This document shows, one piece after another, positions 35,231 through 44,200 of a stretch of DNA of 64,000 bases. Below the pieces are notes generated by a model, which was not told the origin of the DNA, searched no databases, and saw only the letters and a program-made list of their open reading frames with translations. The translations under genes were made by a program, and so were the position numbers. Origin of the DNA: Hinthialibacter sp964556895 (GTDB taxonomy: Bacteria > Hinthialibacterota > Hinthialibacteria > Hinthialibacterales > Hinthialibacteraceae); assembly GCA_964556895.1 (NCBI GenBank), contig CAZKYC010000004.1, forward strand, positions 31,167 to 95,166. The letters are read 5' to 3'. Within the stretch, counting starts at the first letter, position 1. Every line of letters begins with the position of its first letter.

Positions 35231-35269
35231 AAAAACCCCTAAGGGAACGAGATATCGCCTCAGGGGTTT
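35231..35269 (-). terminator. intrinsic terminator downstream of tatA
   Basis: On the minus strand, AAACCCCTGAGG pairs with CCTTAGGGGTTT (one mismatch) around a 13-base loop and runs into TTTTT, 30 bases beyond the tatA stop. It would separate tatA from the STAS gene. Confidence 0.75.
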
Positions 35270-35298
35270 GGGGGGTCGACCAATGAAAGAACGACGGC

Positions 35299-35511
35299 TT
35301 ATGGTTCTTTGTTTTCTTCGATCTTGGCCGCGTCTTTTTCAGACTCTTTCTTTTCGCTGTCGTCTTCGTTAATGGCGCTGATTGACTTTTTAAACTCGCG
35401 GATCCCGGTACCGAGCGATTTGCCCATTTCAGGAAGACGCTTGGCGCCAAATAGCAGTAACACGATGGTCAAGATGATGAGTAGTTCCCAAGGGCCCATG
35501 TTCCAAGGCAT
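35299..35511 (-). CDS. tatA: Sec-independent protein translocase subunit TatA/E
   Basis: 70 residues. A single N-terminal transmembrane helix (MGPWELLIILTIVLLLFG), the hinge GAKRLPEMGKSLG, an amphipathic helix (IREFKKSISAI), and a charged, disordered tail, the exact TatA/E plan. It forms the pore-forming element of the Tat pathway at the inner membrane. TatC is not in the window. Tat substrates predicted here include the oxidoreductase at 25746 and the sulfatase at 48976. AAGGAG is 7 bases before the ATG. Confidence 0.93.
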   Translation of the reverse strand: MPWNMGPWELLIILTIVLLLFGAKRLPEMGKSLGTGIREFKKSISAINEDDSEKKESEKDAAKIEENKEP

Positions 35512-35747
35512 TGTTTTTCTCCTTGCTCGAGAGGCCGGTTGGACGGCTGGAGGGTTCCAAAGCCGCTAAACGGCGCTGGTTGGTCGCCGTCGGAATTCTG
35601 TTTCAAGCCTCTTCACAGCTTAGTTATCATACTTGTCATGGGCGCCAAGTCAAGGATTTTCACACCCCGCCGCCCGTTTGCGCTTCACGCCAAGAGGAAG
35701 CATTATATACTACGCTTTCAGAACATACGAATAGTAAAGCGACCATT

Positions 35748-37844
35748 ATGACTGTGCGCAGCCGCCTGTTAGGCATCGACATCGATTCATTGACCGCCGA
35801 AGAGTTTCTCATACGCATCGATGACTACGTCATTTCTAAAACGCCGCACCAGATTTCGTACCTGAACGCCGACTGTCTCAACAAGTGTTGGTCAGACCGG
35901 GCGTATCGCGAAACCATCGCGGCCTCAGACCTGGTCTACGCCGACGGCATGGGCGTCGTGTGGGCGTCGCGGCTGTTTGGCCATCCGCTGCCTGAGCGGC
36001 TCAACGCCAACGACCTGTTGCCTGAGTTTTGCCGCCGCGCCGAAGACAAAGGCCATCGCATCTTCCTGCTCGGCGGCGAACCGGGGGTCGCCGAAAAAGC
36101 GGCGGAGGATTTTCAACGCCGCCACCCCAATTTACAAATCGCCGGCCATCATCACGGCTATTTTTCAGAGAAAGAAGAAGCCGAGGTCATCGCCAAGGTT
36201 GGTGAATCGAAAGCCGACATCTTGATCGTCGGCATGGGCGCGCCCAAACAAGAACTATGGATTCAAAAAAACCTCAAAGCGCTGGGCGTCCCGGTGGCGT
36301 GGGGCGTGGGCGGGCTGCTCGATTATACCGCCAAAGACATCAAGCGCGCTCCGGTTTGGATGCGCAATGCGGGCATGGAGTGGCTTTGGCGCTTGTGTCT
36401 AGAACCAGGCCGCTTATGGAAACGCTATTTATTGGGCAATATTCTTTTCACATTCCGCGTCGGCATTCTGGTGTTCACCGACGCGCTGATGGCGTCGATC
36501 GCTTGGGCGGCGGCCTACGCCATTCGCGCCTATGTGTTCCCGTCGCTTGAATTTTTGCCAGATTTTTTACAGCGTCCGCTCAATCCATTCACCAATTATT
36601 TATACGCGCTGCCGGTCATTGTGTCGGTCTGGGTGTTGATCTGCGCCTCGTTGGATTTATATCGGCGGCAGTATATGAGCGCCGCGCTCGACGAGTTGTC
36701 AAACATCGTCAAGATGGTGTTTTTGTTTTTGATCACATCCATGGCGGTGGCCTTTTTATTGAAAGAGCTTGACCCGGGCCGGGCGGTGTTGATTCTCTCC
36801 GCCGTGTTGGCCTTCTTCTTGATCGTCGCCTCGCGCATGACCTGGGGCTATCTTGAAAAGAAGATGTTTGAAGAAGGCATCGGCCGCATCCGCGCCCTGG
36901 TGGTAGGCGACGGCGAACCGGCGGGCCGGGTGATTCAAAGCCTGCGCGCCCAGCCCCAAGGCAAGTATGAAGTGTTGGGCCTTCTCACTGATGAACATGA
37001 AGTGGGCGAGATCATTCAAGAATGTCCGGTTCTGGGGCCGTCGGCGCAGCTGCCCGACTGGTCAAACACTTTAGTCGTCGACGAAGTATTTTTTGCCGAC
37101 TCGCGGCTCGAGAAACGCGAACTGCTCAACCTGGTGGTGTCTTGCGGCGAACAGACCAACGTGCGCCAGTTTAATATTCTCACCGATATGTTTGGCATGA
37201 TCACTGACCGGGCGCTGTTTGACAGCGTTGACGACATCCCGTTTAAAGCGTTGCGTAAGCGCCAGCTCTCGCCATTTGAACAAGCCTGCAAACGCTCGGT
37301 TGACGTCGCTTGCGCCGGGTCGCTGCTGTTGCTCGCTGCGCCGTTCTTTCCGATTATTTGTCTGATGATTCGCCTGTGTTCGAAGGGGCCGTCGATCTTT
37401 AGTCATGAGCGCATCGGCAAAGACGGCAAGCCGTTTATCATGTATAAGTTTCGCACCATGTACCGCAACGTCAACGAATATCAGGAAGCGCCGATACGCA
37501 AAGACGACCCGCGGGTGTTGCCCTTAATTGGCCGCATTCTTCGCCGCACCAGTTTGGACGAGTTGCCTCAACTATGGAACGTGTTCAAAGGCGAGATGAG
37601 TATGGTGGGGCCGCGGCCTGAGATGCCCTTCATAGTCAAGTCGTATGAACCCTGGCAGCGCCAGCGGTTGTCGGTGCTGCCCGGCATCACCGGGTTGTGG
37701 CAGATCAGCGGGCGAAAAGACCTGCCGCTTCATTCAAATTTAGAATACGATTTTTATTACATTCAAAACCAGTCGCTGTTGTTTGACCTGATTATTCTTC
37801 TCAAGACAGTCCCCGTCGTCCTCTTCGGTAAAGGTGCGTATTAG
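35748..37844 (+). CDS. fused WecG/TagA-type glycosyltransferase and polyprenyl-phosphate sugar-phosphate transferase
   Basis: 698 residues from the ATG at 35748. Residues 1-235 are a complete GT26 domain: NADCLNKCW, LVYADGMGVVW near 63, the HHHGYFS loop, VGMGAPKQELWI near 161, and GVGGLLDYTAKDIKRAP. Residues 232-360 hold four to five transmembrane helices; 380-480 is a Rossmann-like domain (ALVVGDGEPAGRVI); 510-698 is the catalytic bacterial sugar transferase with KRSVDVACAGS, YKFRTM, RRTSLDELPQLWNV, GEMSMVGPRPEMP, and GITGLWQISGR. Both partners act in sequence on undecaprenyl phosphate: the second loads a sugar phosphate and the first adds the next sugar to the lipid-linked product. Fusing them would channel the intermediate. 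No other polysaccharide cluster surrounds the gene. Confidence 0.92.
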   Translation: MTVRSRLLGIDIDSLTAEEFLIRIDDYVISKTPHQISYLNADCLNKCWSDRAYRETIAASDLVYADGMGVVWASRLFGHPLPERLNANDLLPEFCRRAEDKGHRIFLLGGEPGVAEKAAEDFQRRHPNLQIAGHHHGYFSEKEEAEVIAKVGESKADILIVGMGAPKQELWIQKNLKALGVPVAWGVGGLLDYTAKDIKRAPVWMRNAGMEWLWRLCLEPGRLWKRYLLGNILFTFRVGILVFTDALMASIAWAAAYAIRAYVFPSLEFLPDFLQRPLNPFTNYLYALPVIVSVWVLICASLDLYRRQYMSAALDELSNIVKMVFLFLITSMAVAFLLKELDPGRAVLILSAVLAFFLIVASRMTWGYLEKKMFEEGIGRIRALVVGDGEPAGRVIQSLRAQPQGKYEVLGLLTDEHEVGEIIQECPVLGPSAQLPDWSNTLVVDEVFFADSRLEKRELLNLVVSCGEQTNVRQFNILTDMFGMITDRALFDSVDDIPFKALRKRQLSPFEQACKRSVDVACAGSLLLLAAPFFPIICLMIRLCSKGPSIFSHERIGKDGKPFIMYKFRTMYRNVNEYQEAPIRKDDPRVLPLIGRILRRTSLDELPQLWNVFKGEMSMVGPRPEMPFIVKSYEPWQRQRLSVLPGITGLWQISGRKDLPLHSNLEYDFYYIQNQSLLFDLIILLKTVPVVLFGKGAY

Positions 37845-37890
37845 GGCTTTACGCGTCTTGTTATCCTAATAGCCGATTGGCCTCAGTTCC

Positions 37891-39003
37891 TCACTCTCTC
37901 ACTTGCAGGTAATGCCAAATCTGTTCGCTGGCGCCGTCTTGGGTGACAACGCGGATGCGATAGGCCAGGCCCTGATGGTTGCGCATCGGCGGCAGGCCCC
38001 ATATCGCGTATTGAGATTCAGCGTCATGAAAGCGCACCGGCTTGGGCAGCGCCTCAAACGGCAAGCGCAAGCCGTATTGAACCTCACAAATGATTGATTC
38101 AATCTTGAACTCACGCGGCAGTTGAGCGTAGAGCCTGACCGCGCTTTCAGTCGTGGGGCGGGTTGGTTCATGATAAACAGAAAATGTCGAGAAAAGATCG
38201 CTGCGGTCAATTTGGGTTGGCGTCCAATTGAGCGCCTGTTTTTGGTCGTCATCGACCCAGGCCGCTTGAATCGAATCGACGTATTGCGCCAGGCCCATCA
38301 CCGAATTGTTGATCGGCTCGGGGTGAGGCAGGCCGATAGCGTGGCCGATGCCCTCGTGATAAGTGACGCCGTCAGTGCCTTTGATAGGGACGCGCCAACC
38401 GTCAGCCGTGACCAGGCCCAGGCCAATGTGTTTATCGGGCCAATAGACCGACCGCGACCCGCCCGCCCGCGTACCGGGGCGGTCTTCGCCGTTGCTGATG
38501 ACAAAGCCGTCACAACGGCTGTGAGGCGGCCCCAAGAAACAGCGCGTCGGGTCGCAAGCGCGCATCCAATCGTCGTAACCAGGCGAAAAATTACAATCAG
38601 CCATCACCAACAAGATCGGGAAGGCGCCGTCTCTCCACGCGACGGCGCCTGAATGCCGCACCTCATTCATGATCTGCCAATAAAACGTGTTGACGTCGTC
38701 TTGGGGGAACCCGTTTGGCGTGGCCGAAGCGACGAACGGCCCAGCCATTATGTTGTATGTAAACCGTGACTGCCCGGCGAATTCTCGTTGATGAAATTTT
38801 TTACTTCGCTCGAGGTGATAGTTTACCCGCTCGCGCCAGTCGGGCAGCGGCACCGCGCCTTGAGCGATGTAATACACCACCTGAACGTCGATTTCATCGA
38901 TGGCGTCGTCGCCGTTGAAGGCGTGCATCTGAGACACCGACGCCGGAGCAGCGAACACGAAAATACAGATAGCCAACAGGGCAACTCGTAAAAACCGTTT
39001 CAT
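37891..39003 (-). CDS. secreted metzincin-like protein with variant zinc motif
   Basis: 370 residues, signal peptide ending near ASVSQ. Residues 230-250 read TYHEGIGHAIGLPHPEP and then SVMGLAQY. The string resembles the metzincin zinc motif HExxHxxGxxH followed by a Met turn (SVMG), but there is one residue too many between the first two histidines (HEGIGH), so the geometry of the first turn is changed. I verified this on the nucleotides. Whether it still binds zinc is open. A carbohydrate-active or protease role is possible. Its start codon overlaps the last bases of the upstream DUF4416 gene (ATGA), so they are translationally coupled. Confidence 0.55.
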   Translation of the reverse strand: MKRFLRVALLAICIFVFAAPASVSQMHAFNGDDAIDEIDVQVVYYIAQGAVPLPDWRERVNYHLERSKKFHQREFAGQSRFTYNIMAGPFVASATPNGFPQDDVNTFYWQIMNEVRHSGAVAWRDGAFPILLVMADCNFSPGYDDWMRACDPTRCFLGPPHSRCDGFVISNGEDRPGTRAGGSRSVYWPDKHIGLGLVTADGWRVPIKGTDGVTYHEGIGHAIGLPHPEPINNSVMGLAQYVDSIQAAWVDDDQKQALNWTPTQIDRSDLFSTFSVYHEPTRPTTESAVRLYAQLPREFKIESIICEVQYGLRLPFEALPKPVRFHDAESQYAIWGLPPMRNHQGLAYRIRVVTQDGASEQIWHYLQVRE

Positions 39004-39536
39004 GGGCCTTCTTTCATTTCCTCTTTGATTTGCCTCATCATCAATTTACGAATTTCTTCAAAGTCGTTGCGGTGGCCCCAATAATCGCCGTAGGTCCAGG
39101 GCAGCCGCGTAAATGAATCGTGTTCATAGAGCATGGTGACTTCACCATACACCCCGCGGCCCATATACACCCGGTGGCTGAAATCCTTACAACTGGCGAG
39201 CACCAGCTTGGCGCCATGAAGAAATCCCGGGTCGAGGTTGATGGTGCGCTTGCCATCCGCGCGGGTCTCGTCTTCCCACTGGTTTGACATGTGTTTCATG
39301 TAGACCAACGCGCCGGGGTAGATCAGCGGTTGCAGCGAAAAATAGCGCCGGGTCAATCCTTCACCCATTTCGTCTTGGTAATAGCCGGTCTCGTCGAAGG
39401 GATATTCTGGGCTGAAATAATCCGCTGGGCCGAAATGGGCTTCGATGCGCGGCATGAGGTTCGCCAGCGCGGCGGCGTCCTGATAGATCGCGCCAAACAC
39501 CGGCTTGACTTTGATCGGCGGTTTCGCAGCGGTCAT
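39000..39536 (-). CDS. DUF4416 family protein
   Basis: 178 residues. The family pattern is easy to follow: KPVFGAIYQD near the start, HFGPADYFSPEYPFDETGYYQDEMG, LTRRYFSLQPLIYPGALV, RTINLDPGFLHGAKLVLAS, HRVYMGRGVYGEVTMLYE, and LPWTYGDYW. The family is uncharacterised, common in Aquificae, Deltaproteobacteria, Planctomycetes and candidate phyla. It overlaps the following metzincin-like gene by four bases. Confidence 0.85.
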   Translation of the reverse strand: MTAAKPPIKVKPVFGAIYQDAAALANLMPRIEAHFGPADYFSPEYPFDETGYYQDEMGEGLTRRYFSLQPLIYPGALVYMKHMSNQWEDETRADGKRTINLDPGFLHGAKLVLASCKDFSHRVYMGRGVYGEVTMLYEHDSFTRLPWTYGDYWGHRNDFEEIRKLMMRQIKEEMKEGP

Positions 39537-39621
39537 TTTCTCGCCTCACATGAATTGCCTTCCCCTCGCCCATTATGTAAGGTGTTGTGGTTGAGATAAA
39601 GAGCATGGCTAGCGTGATTCT

Positions 39622-41232
39622 ATGAAGAGCTCAATTCAATCTAATTTAGCGTTTGCGTTGCCGCTTACGGTCATGGCGTTGGTCGTATTCGCCATTGTAG
39701 GCCAGTCCTATTCGGTTGCTACCCGCGTACTCTACCCGATAGACGACCCCTACATTCATTTGGCGATGGCGCGCCATTTCGCTGAACATGGCCTATGGGG
39801 CGTGTCGCTCGCCGGGTTTAGCGCGAGTTCGTCTTCACCCGGATGGACCGCTCTGTTAGCCAGCGGGTTTTATCTGTTCGGTTCTCAAGAATGGCTGCCG
39901 CTCGCGCTCAACATGGCCGCTGGTCTTGCCCTCATCTGGCTGTTTTGCGTCTATTTGATCCACCAACAATGGCATTGGGCCGCTGCAGGCGCAACCGCAA
40001 CGCTTGTGTGTTTTGTTCTTCCCCTGCCCGCCTTGGTTTGTTTGGGCATGGAGCATACCGTTCATGTTTTGTTCGCCGCGTTGCTGGCCTATCTGGCGGC
40101 GCGGCAGCAAACTGAAAGCCCAGATTCTTCCCCCAGTTTGTTGTTTTGCACAGCGGCCGTCGCCACCGCCTTTCGTTTTGAAACCGTCTTTGTGGTTGCT
40201 CCACTGGCGTTGATGTTTATCGCGCGAAAGCAATGGAAGACCGCGCTGGGCGCGACCATCTTTAGCGCGCTGCCGATTGTCGTCATGGGCGCAATTCAAC
40301 TCGCCAACGGATGGGAATTTTTCCCGGCGTCTATTGTACGCAAGAGCGTCTTGGGCCAAGCCGGACTGGCGTTTTATTCGCAACTATACACGCGCTTGTT
40401 TGGGCAATTGTTTAACACCGGGCATCTACTGGTTCCGTATGTGTTGTGTCTGGTGGTGTTCTGGCGTAAGAGCGGCCGACCCTGGAGCCAAGAGCGCGTA
40501 TTGAGCGGGGTGTATTTGTGCGCCGCGCTGCTGCATTGCGCCGCCGCGTCGATTGGTTGGTTTTACCGCTACGAAGCCTACCTGTTGGCCATCGCCTTTC
40601 TGGCGCTGGCGCCGCTGGGGCCAGAACTCTGGCAAAAATGGAAGACGCTCGCCAGCGAATCTTCATTCACCGAGCGTTGGACGCTCAGGGCCCTTGCGCT
40701 GGCGGCGGCGATTCTACTCACGACGCCCTATGTCTGGAACGCATCGTCAATCGCCAAAATCGCGCCCGGTTCTACCAACCTGTTTCAACAGCAATACCAA
40801 ATGGGATTGTTTTTGCGCGAGTATTATCAGGGCGAAACCGTGGCCGCCAATGACATTGGCGCGATCAACTTTCTGGCTGACATTCGTTGTCTTGATGGGA
40901 TGGGTCTGGGCAGCCGCGAGCCGTCGCTGGCGGCGCAGCGCGGGCGCCTCAACGCGGATTTCATTGACACATGGGCGCGCCAAGAACAAGCGGCGATCGC
41001 GGTCATCTATGAAAATTGGTGGGACGGACGGCTGCCCGCCAGTTGGATCAAGATGGGCGAGTGGACCGTTGACCAAAAAGTGTCGGTCGCTGAGCCGACG
41101 GTATCATTCTATGCAACTGCCCCGCTTGAGGCTGAACGGTTATACGCCTGTTTAAAGCAATTCACCCCGCGCCTGCCCGACGGGGTATCGGTCGTTTTGG
41201 CCGAGAAAGACGTCCCGGCGCCGACACAGTAA
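39622..41232 (+). CDS. multi-pass membrane protein, GT-C/ArnT-like
   Basis: 536 residues, about eleven transmembrane helices followed by a soluble C-terminal domain. After the first helix comes a loop with an acidic pair, VLYPIDDPYIHLAMARHFAEHG, then FSASSSSPGWTALLAS; such DD-carrying loops after helix 1 are the catalytic feature of GT-C glycosyltransferases that use lipid-linked sugars. The C terminus (AANDIGAINFLADIRCLDGMGLGS) resembles that of the protein at 47530, so the two are paralogues. Donor, acceptor and product unknown; envelope glycan or glycoprotein modification is likely. Confidence 0.7.
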   Translation: MKSSIQSNLAFALPLTVMALVVFAIVGQSYSVATRVLYPIDDPYIHLAMARHFAEHGLWGVSLAGFSASSSSPGWTALLASGFYLFGSQEWLPLALNMAAGLALIWLFCVYLIHQQWHWAAAGATATLVCFVLPLPALVCLGMEHTVHVLFAALLAYLAARQQTESPDSSPSLLFCTAAVATAFRFETVFVVAPLALMFIARKQWKTALGATIFSALPIVVMGAIQLANGWEFFPASIVRKSVLGQAGLAFYSQLYTRLFGQLFNTGHLLVPYVLCLVVFWRKSGRPWSQERVLSGVYLCAALLHCAAASIGWFYRYEAYLLAIAFLALAPLGPELWQKWKTLASESSFTERWTLRALALAAAILLTTPYVWNASSIAKIAPGSTNLFQQQYQMGLFLREYYQGETVAANDIGAINFLADIRCLDGMGLGSREPSLAAQRGRLNADFIDTWARQEQAAIAVIYENWWDGRLPASWIKMGEWTVDQKVSVAEPTVSFYATAPLEAERLYACLKQFTPRLPDGVSVVLAEKDVPAPTQ

Positions 41233-41286
41233 CTCGCACTCCATACACCAAACAGCGCATGTGTACCGCCGAGTTTCACCGACGCC

Positions 41287-44200
41287 TTATTCAACAGTAA
41301 AGCGAAAGGTGTTGTTCTGGTGGGTCTCTTCGTCGACCCGTTCATCGGGGTCGATGACGATTTCGAAATATTGAATATTGGCCGGGATGCGAATTCGGTT
41401 GGCGGTATAGCGCTGGCCAGGGCCTAGGCTAACGATCTCTGGAACGTAATGCTTCAGCCGTTTGTCAGACCCCTGATAGGCGAAGGCCATTTCGATCAAT
41501 AGTTTCTCTACCGGACTTTCGCCATTGTTGATGATTGAAAAGTCGACGCGAACGCGCTTGCCGTCTTCGATGGGGGTCAACTGAAAGCGGTCTTCTTCGA
41601 CCAACAGGTCGGCCTTGCGGCGAACCGTGACAGCCGCGTCATGAGTATTGTTATCGTCGTTGTCTTCTTCAATCTGGCCGAACGGGTCGACCGTCATCTC
41701 AAGGTCAAAGCGCCCGGGGTTGGCGGTTGGGTCCCAGCGCAAGCGCACGGGTTTTGATTCGCCCGGGTCGAGCCGTTCAATTCTCTCGCCGCGCTGGCCG
41801 ACCACGACATGAAAGGGCGCTTTCTTTTGGCCAACTGGCGCCTGACTGCCCTGAACAAACACATCTAACGCAGTCGCGCCGCCTTTGTTTTCGATCACGC
41901 CGCTGAGAAAAATGGTCTCGCCCGACCGCGGCGAGGGTGGCGTCACCCTGACCGAACCCGGCTGTATAACGAGATCAGGCAAGCGCCCGGTTGTGGGTTC
42001 GATGATGGCGGGCGCCTCGCGCTCGAAGGGCTGAGCGCCGTGTGAGACGACGATTCGCCCGTCGCGTTTTGACAGCGCTTCGGCCCCAACAATGAGGCCG
42101 TCATGGCCAATCATATCAAACTGCGCAGCGATTGGTTCTAATTTGTTTTGCATGGTGGCGTAGTAGACCACATCGCTGCCGCTGCGCGCCCAGGCGGCGG
42201 CGTGTTGAGGGAGACGATTAAATGAGCGGCCGTCTTGTTGAAGATCTATCTGGGAACCTTGTAGGTTTACAGCCAGTTGAAGCGGGCGAAACTCTGGAAG
42301 CCGAATGGTCGGGTCGCCCAAAAAACAAAACTGGTCAGCGGGTTCAAACACTTGTTGATAGGCCAAGCCGATCAGGTTGCCCGCGAGCAACACCTGCCCC
42401 ATGGTTGACAGGCCATAGTGAAACAGCGCTTCGTGAATGCCCCGCGCCAGAATGATGTGGTCATGCGGGTAGCCCCGCCCCGCCGCGCCCAATAGGCCCA
42501 CCGCGCCGCCATTGGGGTGAATCAACAGATCTTCGCCGATAGAGATGTTCCATTTTTGGCGTGGATAGTCAAAGGTAGTGGTCTCGCAGCTGAACGACCA
42601 AAACAGAAAGGGCCGCTCTTGGTTGGTCAGCTTTTTTACATCGGTGAAGCGCGACCCGCCGCCAAAAAACAGGCGCTCGTTGCCCACTACATTAGGCGCG
42701 CCGTGGCCAAAAAACTGCATTAGCCAGACGCCTTCGTTCAAGATGCGAATCACGTCGCGGGTGGCGGCCAGGCTGGTCTTGGCGCGGTTAGCGGCGCGCA
42801 GTTTTTCAGGCAGGTAGATGTTGTCAATCAACGGATACTCTTTGACATGGCGCTGGGCCAGCCGAAACCCTTGGGGGATCCATTCGTCGACGAGTTCTTC
42901 CGTAAAACGGTCAAACCCGTGGTCGGTCAAAACAAACATTTTGTTTAGCCACGGCGCTGGCTCGATCTCTTCTTTGTAGCGGACCGTCTTATGAATCAAT
43001 GTTGCGAGTTCGTCTTTCGAACGCAGCGGCCAACGCCCGATCATCATGTCCGGCGCCGCGTCGCCCTCGCCGTCTAAACAGACAAACCAGTTTTCGACCG
43101 CGTAGTTGGGATGAGCGCGATAGCCGGGAACATAGTTCTTTACGCCAACCCCATAGCGGTTGTGGTAGTCCCACGAGGCGTCGCCGATCAGCAAGACATA
43201 CGACGGCGAGGGGCGCTTCCAGGTTTGGTAGGCGTAGCGCAAAAACTCGCGCACGGCGAACGGAGACAAGCCCCCATCGCCAAAGCGGTCATAGATGGCT
43301 TCGATGGAGGCGGTCCTCACGGTATACCCCAGCCTCATGAGCGAATCGCGAAACGGCGCCAGGGTTGAACGCCAATCTGACGGCGCAATCAATACGACAT
43401 CAGACTGAGACAGATTTAACAAATCGTTGACGGCGAGGCTGGTTGGGTCATAGAGTTTGAGTCGGGGGCGAGTGATAAAACGGTTTGCCTTATCCACATA
43501 TAAATCGCCGGCGCCATATGAATAGATTACTGAATCGTTATTTGAAATGGTCGCTGGCTGGCTCTCATCATCAGGCAGCCAAATCGCGCGTGAGAGGTCT
43601 GGCAATGGTATGACTAACTCGCCAGGCGGGGTTTGATAGGCGTTTGTCGACGGTAGTATGTTTGTCGCATAACTCACGTCAAACCAGTCAAGATAGAGTT
43701 CGTCAAATACCCGTTGAGTGGTCGCAGAATCAACGCCTTTGAATGAAAGACGATGGGTGTGTTTTGTGATTAAATCTCGCGATACATCACCGGTTGCGGT
43801 GATATAGCCTGTCCCGGTTGAGACTGTCCAGTCAATAAGGGTTCCATCAAGGGCCGGGGTGACATGTTTGACCAACAATTCAGAGCGGACATTGCCGATA
43901 TAAAAGCGCATTTTAATTGCGCCGGTTGCCGAAAAGGCAGTCTCATTGAAGCGGTAGTCAAACTCTGGCGTCGCTTGATTGAGAAGGTCGGCCCACATCC
44001 AATGTTGGTTTTGTTCTTCATTGGTAGACTTTCCGTCAATAAAAATATGGTCTTGTTCTAACCGTTTGGTTTGGAGGAGAGGGACGACTCGGTCTGATTG
44101 TTTTTTCTGTGTAGTTTCTTCAAACACGCGGGCCGACTCTGGGTCGACAGCAAACCAAGTCACGGTTTCGGTGGCGAAGGCGCTGTCTGACGCAGGCGCA

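Noticed and set aside
38122..38652. 176-residue ORF antisense to the metzincin-like gene
   Set aside because: A composition shadow; no ribosome-binding site or motif.
39856..40383. 175-residue ORF antisense to the GT-C-like gene
   Set aside because: Shadow of a membrane-protein gene, rich in Arg and Gln, no family resemblance.
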